NCBI GenBank assembly: GCA_916700875.1
Contig: CAKAKS010000193.1
Span: 84,865-148,864 of the forward strand
DNA from: Sebastes aleutianus
Taxonomy: Eukaryota > Chordata > Actinopteri > Perciformes > Sebastidae
Length of the DNA stretch: 64,000 nucleotides
Direction of reading: 5' to 3'
Below the pieces are notes generated by a model. It saw only the letters and a program-made list of their open reading frames with translations. It did no database searches and was not told the origin of the DNA. Made by a program: the position numbers and the translations under genes. This document shows, in pieces, positions 45,401 to 56,900 of the stretch (its first letter is position 1; every line of letters starts with the position of its first letter).

Positions 45401-48400
45401 TTTAAACAAAGTTTGTTTATACACTCATGCAGACACACATTTAGGAACTCAAACTGAGAAAACACAGAAAACATGAAATATAACTCCAGAGAAACAGCAC
45501 TGCAGCTCAGACGTGAGAGCACTCAGGAGGGGGAGGAGGGGACGGTTGACCTCTAACAAGAACCATCATCACCATAACTATTCCTTTAGGTGTTTGTTTG
45601 TATCTTGGACTACACATCTGACTATCTTTAACATTTTTGCAGACTCAAAGCAAACACAACAAAGTGGATCATGATTTTGTGAAGCCATAAAGAGATTTTT
45701 GTAGTTGGTTAATGTAGAGAAGTACTCATCCACTATATTATTGAGCCTTGACATGAATTTTCAAAGTGACTTTGATCAATACTGAAATAAGCTTTCGATG
45801 TTACTGTTCTACAAAAATTACAAAAATCGATTTTTGCTTTCATTCGATGACCAATCTAGTTTCTGATCCACTGTAAAGGGGTCCCGGAGATAAAGTTGTT
45901 ATATACAACACACACACAACATTATTTTGTTCATTGCCATACTTGCCTCTACAAGTTTCTATGGAAACAAAACGAACAAGAGTAAGAATTAGACAACCAC
46001 ATCATATGTCATCCTGCTCTGAACCAAATACAGGCCTCAGTTCACAGAGAAATGTGAGAGAGACTCCTGTTTTTGACCCGGATTTTCACTGCCGTGTCCG
46101 AGAGTTAGCAAACAGCACGTTCATCAAACATTTTGTCATGATTCCTGCAACAAACAGTACTGCAACAAATTGACGATAAAACATTTAGCAGAATCAAAAT
46201 TGCAACAAGACAGATTATTGGATTAACTCACTGTACTGTAGATGTAGCACTAATAACAACAGGATGTAAATGAAGGTCAAACTGAAGCTTTACAGAATAA
46301 GCCAATGGCGCTTTAACTATGAATGCCTTTCCACAAATAACAAAGATTTAGCATGCTAAGTATCATGATAGCTCTCAGTTTGGCAGACAACATTTTAAAG
46401 TGGAACCTACAACTGAGAACACTAGAGAAGTGGTTCCCATAAGACGTTCCCAAACAAAGTCTGAGGGGTCATCAGATGATCTGTGAGACTGAATCATGTC
46501 TGTTTTTTTTTTTTTACTTTTCTTGTGTTAGTGAAATATTACAAACTTTTACCTCATCGATTGACGGTGGCGATTATCAAAACACCTGAGGGATTGCCGG
46601 CGATCCCGGCTGACATTACTGTCTTTAAGAGGTTGTAGCGGGCTCAGTCTTAAAGCTAGAGTTAGAATATTCATTCAGTATCATATGAAAACTAGAAAAC
46701 CGAAAGAAGCCATTGGTATCAACCATGTCATGTAGCTCGACGGGAAAGAGGCAAAAATAAAACTCCAAAGTTGGGCAAAATTTTGGCGAGGGAAAACTGG
46801 CATGGCGATTTTCAAAGGGGTCCCTTGACCTCTGACCTCAAAACACAAAGACATTTCCACCATAACTTGATGCAGAAAAGGCAGACATTGGTGCAAAAAA
46901 ATGCACCAAAGTGTTTGACGTCAACATTTCGTGGGGGAGGACCCAAGCCCCCGGAAAGGGCGCCAGTCATTGATGCCAATTTTCGTAGTGGCCAAACGAC
47001 GATACTACAACTTCCGTGTCCGTCACGTGATGCCATTGGTCCCAAAAACACTTTTTTTCCATAGACTTACATTGGGAAAGAGATGTCTGTAAGTCAGCGG
47101 ATCATTTTTTTTTTAAGGTGAATCAACTTCCTGCTATGAACGCTTGAATAAATCATTAGGTCCTAAAAGTTGTAAAATGCACTAACAGCCGAATCCAGAG
47201 TTATTTCCCTTCCTCCGTTCATGTGAATGAGACCCAGCGGAGGGCTGGTAGGCGGAGTTAACGAGCCGTGACAATGGCGTGACGGCTGTGACCCCGTGAC
47301 CAAGCCATGTGACCGAGCGAACGCTACTGCGCCTGCTCCCAATGGATGCGAACGATCGCCAGAAGATCGGACGGGGCCCCGCCTCCAACGCTGTATCCTG
47401 TTCTCTTAATACGTCCATGGGAGGACCCCCATACCCCTCGCTTAATGTGTCGACCCTGTCGATCGATCTTCTCTCAACTCTTGTCAAAAGGGCAAACAGG
47501 TTGGGAACCACTGTACTAGAGACTGAGAGTAACGCTGGCAGTTGCCATGTGGCTTTCCTGTAAGGCTTCAGTTCAACTTGGAAGGCAGAAAAAAAGTAGT
47601 ACTTACATTAACTTCAGTGATAGCAATATCGACGACGCTACCGACAACAATTAAGGCATCAAATGTGTTCCAAGCATCAGCGAAATAGTGCTGTTGATGC
47701 ATGGCGTTACATACAAGGGTGAAGATGGGCATGAAAGAGAAAGACCATGAAGAGAAGGAGAGATGATCAGAAGAGTGGATTTAATGAGATGGCAGGGTCA
47801 GGGGAGGACAAAAAGAGAGACAAGAGGAGATAAAGACTGATCAGATAAAAAGCCAGAAAGTCAGACTCCTGCCATGGAGACTAGCAGTGTGGGCCGAGGT
47901 GGCCCGAGCAGAGAGAGGTCATCAGAGAGAAGCGGGACTCGTTGAGGCTGAGCTTTACTTACATCAATCTCACTGAGCACAATGTCTACTATGCTGCCAA
48001 TCACAACCAGGGCGTCGAACACATTCCAGGCATCCCCGAAATAGCCCTGAGTGAGGCGGAGTGAGTGGTGGGCGAGTTGGGTGTTAGATCAGCACAAACA
48101 CAAAGTCTTTACTCTTTCACTGAAATGTATATAGACTTATTCTGGTTTATTTAAAACGCCCTGCTGGCTACTTCAGCTGAAGGACTCTCGACTATGGTGC
48201 ATTGATTTCTACAGATTGTGGTTGAGCTGCAGCGTACTAGAGCTGATGTTGATACTAATATTACATGCAGAAACACTGCTGCCAAGAACTTGACAAACAG
48301 TGAGTGCTATTTTATTTAAAAAGAAAGTCAGCACTGCACCCCACACTCTCTTACTAGTAACCTGTCCTTCTTCGCAACACAGAGCTGTTGGCCAGGCAGT

Positions 48401-50891
48401 GGAGGGGGGGAAATGAAAATCAGTTTTCACACGTTAACGTATGCTGCTCCATTCTTAAACATTCAAGCAATAGTTTAACATTTTTGGACATATTATTTGC
48501 TCTCTTGCTGAGTGAAGACATTTGCTCACCCTGGGTTTGAAAGCGATGAGTTTGAGAACCATTTCCACAGTGAAGACAGCAGTGAAGACCATGTTAAGGA
48601 TGTCCATCACGTAGTTAAAGAGCGCTGACTGTCCGTAGTGCTGCAGAGAGACGATAAACAGGGACGGTTAAAGACAACTGAAGAAAAGGGAGCTGCTCAA
48701 ATTTTGATTTGTACTTAATTAATTTGAGACAAAATAAAGACTCTGGTCGTGAAGATGAAAAAAAAAGAAAATTGTATGATACTAATGAGAATTAAGAAGA
48801 CTACCTTTAGAGCCACTAAGTGTATATTATTTATGTGATCACAGTAGCCTTCAAATTATTCTGAGGGTTTAACTTTTATGTTGGAAGAAAAATGAAACAA
48901 TCTGGGTGAAAATGTATGCTGCATGTGTTGCTTTTATCTCCTTGTCTCTGGGTCTGCTTGCACCGATGATACCACGGCGATAACACCACTGGAGGGTGCC
49001 AAAGTCAAACATTTAAAAAATAGTACACATTGTAACTGGAAATAAACTGCACTGCTGAAGTAATTATGGCTGTTAGGGAGGTAAAAACCAGCAGCTAAGA
49101 TACTGATAACAAAATAAGATTTTTAGAAGCTGATTCATCTATACTGATGTCATCATTACACTCAGATCAATGTTTGATATGTAAGGGATAATGTACAGGG
49201 CAATCTGCTGCACCCCAACGTGCAGCAGATTGCCCTGAAGGGGATTCTTTCACCACAATGACCCGCTAGCTGTATATTATCCCGCTTATTACACGGCTAC
49301 TTACTGAACTCTGCCCATAGCAACGGTCTGTTATACATAGCAACGGTCTGATATACAGATATTATAGACCGCAGAACGCAGTGATTGACCAATCAAAATC
49401 AAGTATTCAACACAGCTGTAAATAATAATACAAACTTGACAGCAGATGTTTTAACACATGATATACAGGATATATTAGGGCTGTCAAAAATGAGTTTTAA
49501 CGCCACTAATTTCTCAAAGGGTCTCAAAATGCATTGACGCAACTTGGCCGCTATTCGATATTTTGGAGATTGTAGTGAGCTTAAGTTAGAGTGAAGATAC
49601 TGCTATCATATGAAACTAAAAAACCTAAAGAATCCATTGGTACCAACCTCGTCATACTAGTTTGTCGTGGAGGAAGCTAAATAACGCTCTAAGCTTGCGC
49701 AAAATTTTGGCGAAGAAAAACTGTCATGGCCATTTTCAAAGGGGTCCCTTGACCTCTGACCTCAAGATATGTGAATAAAAATGGGTTCTATGGGTACCCA
49801 CGAGTCTCCCCTTACAGACATGCCCACTTTATGATAATCACATGCAGTTTGGGCAAGTCATAGTCAATAAGTCTGTTGGGGTTGAGTTTGCCATGTTATG
49901 ATTTGAGCATATTTTTTATGCTAAATGCAGTACCTGTGAGGGTTTCTGGACAAAATTTGTCATTGTTTTGTGTTGTTAATTGAATTCCAATAATAAATAT
50001 ATGCATACATTTGCATAAAGCAGCATATTTGCCCACTCTGATGTTGATAAGAGTATTAAGTACTTGACAAATCTCCCTTTAAGGTACATTTTGAACAGAT
50101 TAAAAAATGTGCGATTAATTTGTAATTAATCACAATTAACTATGGACAATTATGCGATTAATCGCGACTAAATAGCTTAATTGATTGACAGCCCTAACAT
50201 ATATATATATTATACATATTTAGGACTTACATAAGTAGCTTTATTATGACTATATCACCCAAATTGTCTCAGAAGAAAGATTAAATACACATTCAAAATG
50301 CCTATAATCTGTAAATATATTTGATATCCAGTACTACTGCTGAATAATCCTTGCTGTCTAGTGTGATGTCATTCTTTTAAACATATTTATTTCATTTTAT
50401 TCAGAGAGCTGGTTGACTTCAGTGGTGTAAATACAGTGTGACTTCTTACCTGTACAGCCAGGCACAGCGTGTTGAGCATAATGAGCACAAACATGATGTA
50501 CTCAAACCCAGTGGAGTTCACCACATACCAGAACTTGTACTGGTACGGGTTCTTAGGGATGTACCTCCTCAGCGGCCGCGCCTTAAGAGCGTACTCCACA
50601 CACTGACGCTGCACAGAAAAACACAAAGCTGGTTTTAATGCTCAGTTAGAGACACACACACTCTCATTTCAGTCCAACCTATAGAGTATTTAAATGAGCC
50701 ACAATGTTAACAATGGTGATAATCAGTTCTGGGACATTTGTGAGCTGCAATGACTAGGGCCTCATCCTTTTCTTCACACATTACCACAAAGTCAAGAGAC
50801 CCACTGCAGCCTATTATGGTATCTTATCTGTGGAATAAATTAAAATCAGTATATTTTAAGTTTTCCTCAATTTCTCTTTAGTTTTGACCGA

Positions 50892-50925
<34 letters not shown>

Positions 50926-53900
50926 GGCTGACTCTGACCTGGTTTTTGTCGAGTTCACAGTTTTTGTACTCTTTCTCTCCTTGTTCCTGAAACGTGACGA
51001 TCACAAAACCTACAAAGATGTTCATCATGAAGAAAGCGATGATGATGATGTAGATGATGAAGAAGATGGAAATCTCCACGCGGTAGTTGTAAATGGGACC
51101 CAAGTTCTCCCTGTTGGAGTCGATCGCCTTGTACAGTAAACTGAGAAGAGAAGAAAACAGAGAGAGAGAGAGAACATGTGATTCTACTGAGATCTCATTT
51201 TCAAAGCTGTGGGATTAAGAAGTTTGAATCTTACGAAGGCCAGCCTTCAAAAGTGGACACAGTGAACAGAGCCATCATAGCCATGAGGACGTTGTCAAAG
51301 TTGAAGTCGCTGTTGTGCCACAGTCGTTTGTGGATGGTTGGCTGGTTCACGTCTCCATCCTTATACAGGATGTAGGTGCCCCTATGAGAAAATGTTGTGT
51401 GGAGGTTAAGACTGAAACTAGGATCATAATTAACTGTGAAGGAACAAGACTAGAAACACTAACTTGCACTCATCTGGGGCGGACTTGGCTTCATCCGTGC
51501 AGCGATAGAACTTCCCCTGTGGAGGAAACATTACGTTATCATGCTACTGACGCAGATTTTAAAACTCAGTATCTCTGGCTTCATGTGTAATACAGATTTT
51601 TTGTCAACCTCAGTGCTGCTGACCTTAAATAGCTGCACCCCGATACAGGCGAACATGAACTGGAGCAGAGTGGTGACGATCATGATGTTACCGATAGTTC
51701 TGATGGCCACGAACACACACTGCACCACGTGCTGTAAGACAGAGACATAAACTTGTTTACAGATCGTGGCGTCTACGCTGATTGTGGTTGTTGTCGTGGA
51801 GAAGCTGCAGGGTGAATTTGTCATGACCCTTACAAAAGTGTGCTATTAGTATACTTCTTTTAAACTTCAAATAAGAGAGCATACTTTCAGTTTACTTTTT
51901 ATCAGAGATATACTTAACAAAATTATATTATTAGTATTATATTATATGCTTGCCTTATACTGACAAGTATACAGAAAAGTATGCGAGAAAAACAATTTTT
52001 TTTTTTTTTTTTTAATCTTGTCACAAAAAGTCAAATAGCACAATGAGCAAGTCTCTTTATGTAATACGTAAATCATTGGCTGAGTACTATCATTACACTT
52101 GAAGAAAACTTAGAAGTATGCCTGCAGTAAAAACTATTAAACTAGTAATTTACTGAGAGTATACTTTGTCAAGTGTATTTTCATAAACTAAAAACGGGGC
52201 CAATTTAGTCAAGGAGTATTGAAGTAGTACACTTACAAGTATACTTCTAGTCCATTGATATTAGTATTCTTACTACATAAAGGAAAGGAGGGAAATATAC
52301 TTGAACTTTACTTCATAAAATAAACTTGAAGTATACAACTTTTTTGTAAGGGGAGGCCTCACCTTTAGGCCTTTGGCTCGGTTGATGGCCCTCAGGGGTC
52401 GAAGGACACGAAGGACCCTAAGAATTTTCACCACTGAGATGGCCGAGGACCTGAATGATGAAAGCAAAAGCGTGTCAGTTTAACAGCAAGATATCCCAAT
52501 AAAGAGTTCCAGTTTCACCGCAGGAACTTTTCCAGAAGCCCAGGAACCAAATTCCCAACCAACTTTACTTGCTTTTCAACCAGAGGAACCAGGAACTAAA
52601 TTCTTTCTGTTCCATAGCTCTTGGTGCCCAAAAATTTTTACCTTTGAGGTGACGTTTGCAGGGCCGACTTTTGCTGACTACTCAAACATAAAACTTGTGG
52701 CTGCCACAATGTGTTTACAGCTTTATTCACACAATAAGGAAGCACTGGGTGACACTAGAATCAATACTAGAACAAGAGTGGGACATTTCTTATGTAATGT
52801 TCACTGAAAACAATCAAAGTTACGTTGTCGGCTTCCTGACTAATCTAAAAAGAAAGAGATTAAGAGAGAGAGTGAGTAGCGATCAGGAGAACAAAGTGAA
52901 CTGTTAATTACTAAACCAGAAATAAATAACCATAAAGCACTCTGATTGTCTACACTGGAAACAGAGGTGCTGGGATTTTCAGCCTCCTTTTTCACCTCTG
53001 CATGTCTCCCTTGCATTCATTCATTACATCCATTCAAACATCAGACACTGTGTTGTTGTTTATCAAGGGCAGAGGTCAACTCTGGGTTTGAAAAGTGAAG
53101 CCAATGCTTAAGTGCCTTAAACTTAAATTCTTTCTAATAGCCAGCAGGGGGCGACTCCTCTGGTTGCAAAAAGACGTCTGATTGTAAAGAAGTCTATGAG
53201 AAAATGAGCCTACTTCTCACTTGATTTATTCCCTCAGTAAACATTGTAAACATGAGTTTATGGTCTCAATCGCTAGTTTCAAGTCTTCTTCAATACAGCA
53301 TGATGTTCATTTAGTAAATCATGATCCCATTTAGAGTCAGATAGACCATAAAGCAGGGGATGCTTTAGGGCTTGGCTACTTTGTGATTGACATGTGGCTA
53401 CCACGGCGTTGTCCGGTCTGGGAGTTGTGCATGTTTTCGTCTTACAACTTTAACCAAGTTTTCAGTTCATGAAAGTTAATTATAACCTTTTTGGTCACCT
53501 AAAAATGTCTTATTCAGTGTTCGGTTGTACTTAGCTCCACCCTCTTGTGTCACTTCTGGTTGCAAAAAAACAAGATTGGCGAACTCGAGGCTTTAAAATT
53601 TTAGTTCACAAACCAATGGGTGATGTCATGGTGACCAGGTCTACTTCTTATATACAGTCTATGGTCAAGGGCCACATTCAGTTTTTCACATTCAGTGCAC
53701 CAGGAGGCAAATGTGCTTGTTTATACTCACTGAATGCCAAAGGAGACGAGGGAAACTCCCACCACCAGCAGGTCAAGGAGGTTGAAGTAATTCCTACAGA
53801 AAGCCCCTTTATGGAGAAAGGCTCCATATGTTGTCATCTGAGGAGACGATGGAAGAAGTTAGAGGAGCAAATGACAAAGAAAAAAAAACACATATTTCAT

Positions 53901-56900
53901 CCAACACACACTAGACACACACAAATACAGAGTTACACAGCAGAAGACGCAGACACACATACTGTACAGCATGAACATGTTAAACAGGAAAACCATATGC
54001 TCACATACATCACTCTCCACCTTGCACACGTCTTCACACTCTTTTAGATCACTCTGATTCAGGGTGGCGAGCTCAGAGCGGTGAAACAGGAGGCTAGATC
54101 TACCGTCGCCACCCCCACAGCCCTTCACTACATGAATGTAGTAGTAAGTCATTCATTTCACAATCGACTATGGGATGAGGCAATAAAACATGCATTTTGT
54201 TGCCATGATGTCAGGGATATTTACTACCTGCAAGAGCTCTAGTTATAGTGATTGGAAAATCGAAATGGCCTTACTGTCACATTCATGTGGACCGTCATCT
54301 TAAAGCACATTCCATTATGTTCTTTAATAGTTGAGAATAATAAGGGGAAGCAGCTCCCAATTAAAACTTCAGAGTTCAGCAGGCAGAGAAGAAAAACCAG
54401 CCAAAATAACTCTTTTTGAAATAATAAAAGTAAAGGATTAATTTTCCAAGTGCATGTAAATGTGGAGGCTCGCAGAGGTACGGAGAGGAGGAGAGCGCTA
54501 ACTAGGAGCCTTTGAAGTAAAACAGCGATGGACTTTGGCTTTGCCCAAATGGCTGCAGACGCTACTCCACATTTCTATGCACTCAGTCAGGGAAAGCAGA
54601 CTGAACCATGCTCGGCAGGAACATGGTTGGTTTTGCCCCCTCTTTTATGGGTAATCTGAAGAGCAGTCAGAACGAGAGGCATGGAGGCTGCTTCGACTGG
54701 AGTTGACTTCGAACACCTCCCTGAAGATGACCTCGAGCTCAACTTCAGCCGACGCCTTTAACGATGTCTGAACAGCCCGTTAAAATTTGTTGCATCGCAC
54801 AAAAGGGGTTGCATCGTGTTTTTACATATCTGCATCATCAAAATCATTTCAGCGATGACTGCCCGAATGACGTGACACCCATGTGAGTATGTAATGTAAT
54901 GTAGATGTGATGTTTCCTTCCCCCAACATGAGTTCTTTGTTTAGTGTAATTTGAACAAATCTTGTGTTTGTGTAAGTGTGTGCAGAGTAACAACTCCAAT
55001 GATTTTTGCTTTTTAAAAGAGGTGCCGTAAAGAGAAAAGTAAATAAGAGAAAGGAAACAAACAAGCCAGGTTGTACTGAGTGGCAGGTGACACACAAGGA
55101 GAGAATGCAGCAAGGCTCTCGTTGTCATTTAAGGGGTTACCTTCAATACGATCTCAAATGTAAACATACTAGTGAAGACATAATCTGCATAGCCTAGGAC
55201 CTGGAAGGCAACGAGACGTTTGGAGTGTTATTGGGGTGTGGTTAGTCACAGCACGGACAGGGGACACATGGCATTTACCTTCAACACGATCTCAACAGTA
55301 AAGATAGCCGTGAAAGCATAGTCAAAGTAACCAAGTATCTGCAAAAAGCAACGTACATGTTTAACAAAGACAGTTCATCTTGCAGCTTTATACATTATAT
55401 GTAAACAAGATGAATGAAAAAAAAGAGAATTTTCTGGAAAGAGTTTGTTAGAGTAAACAACATACAAAAAGTATCCAATGACTAGTTCATATACTGTATA
55501 GTGAAAGGTGATTTTACTACTCCATCATTGTTTATGCAATACAAGTCATAAATAACCATAATCAATCAGTTAAAATCATTATAATGCACTGAAAATGAAC
55601 ACAAAGATCCCTGGCTGACTGTTTGCTTTACAGCAGTGGTTACCAACCTATTTTCCTTGAAGTCGCTCCTACTTGTATCTAAGAAAAGCTTTTGACTGCA
55701 GTGAAAATGTTGTTTTTGAAAGGCTAAACGCCAACAAACATGGATTGAAGCTGAATATTTCATTAGATGAAAGCATGTCGTGAATTTTGGAAATGATAAC
55801 ATCTCTTTTTTCAAAAAAAATGTTGACTTTTGGACTTTACAACGCTCTGGAGTTATTGGAAATGTTTGGATCACACGAGTCTGAAACAATCCTACGCAGC
55901 CACCACTGGAATCTAATTCTACAAATAGTATAATACTAATACTGATCTTTATCTGCAACTGTGCACAAATACCAGGTTTAAACAGAATGCGGTCTACTAA
56001 GCATCAAACAATCAATCTTTGTAAATCGTTTTATATACAGACTTTGTTCAGTGTGTTATTATGATTTCAGTTTTACATATGCAAATCTAATTTTGACGAC
56101 CTCAGAGCAGACAAATCCTGGCGCACCCTCTGTGATCTTGGACCCCAGGTTGGGAACCACTGCTTTACATGACTATACCCGTGTTTTTGCCTGTTTTAGC
56201 TTATAAAATATAAATTGCATATCCTTAACATTATTGTCAGCCAAAGTGTACCATAAGTTCAAACCTTCCAGATAGCGAGAGAGGTTCATTTAATATCAGT
56301 ATTTCAGAAACCTGACACTAGCTGCCTGGCAACATTTTTAAAAGCTCTCCTTTATGCTGCATTTAAGGACACTCTGACATCTGTGATTTGTGAGCTGCAT
56401 TACATTCATGAGATAAGTTGCTGTTAAGACAACCTTAAAAAGACAAACAACATTGTCAAAAAGATAATTTGAATTTCTTGGATCTAAGGTGTTGCTGTTG
56501 AGTACCTAAACCCCTAAATCATGAATGTTGGAACCGACCAGCATGAGCGGGTTCGCCAGATGTCGGCATTAAATTTAGACGGCGTACATTTTCCAAGCAT
56601 TTATCCCGGCGTCCTGACAGGACCAGTCTTTGTGCTGGTAATAACACTGTATGTATTGTTTTTGGAAAATAAACCACAAGTAATCTTTTAGAAATGTGCT
56701 GTCAAGGACAGGATGGATGACGTAGATGTTGTACAAGGAAATCTGTTTCTCGTCCCAGTGTAGAGGAGAATGGCAACAGAGGACAAAAAGTGCAGCTCTA
56801 TCCTCTCTGCAGAGAAATTCAAAATCTATGATTTATGGGCAGTTTGGTAGAGTTCAGACTCACAGACATAATAGATAAATGTCAGTTGAATGATAAATTT

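Larger units (their letters stand above)
42260..47606. other. cacna1d intron, 5.3 kb
   Basis: The largest intron seen, between the IVS3 pair and the optional exon. Contains a TIR element at 42969-43532 and a composite at 46428-47516. From 43533 to 46427 I see only short CA and GA-rich stretches and no exon. Confidence 0.6.
48641..50449. other. cacna1d intron with hairpin and family C element
   Basis: Holds an 18-bp perfect hairpin at 49196-49237 within a small TIR element (about 49185-49285) and a family C copy at 49477-50195. The first 500 bp show nothing. Confidence 0.7.

Noticed and set aside
47309..47563. Plus-strand frame of 84 codons
   Set aside because: It lies within a composite transposon and matches nothing recognisable.
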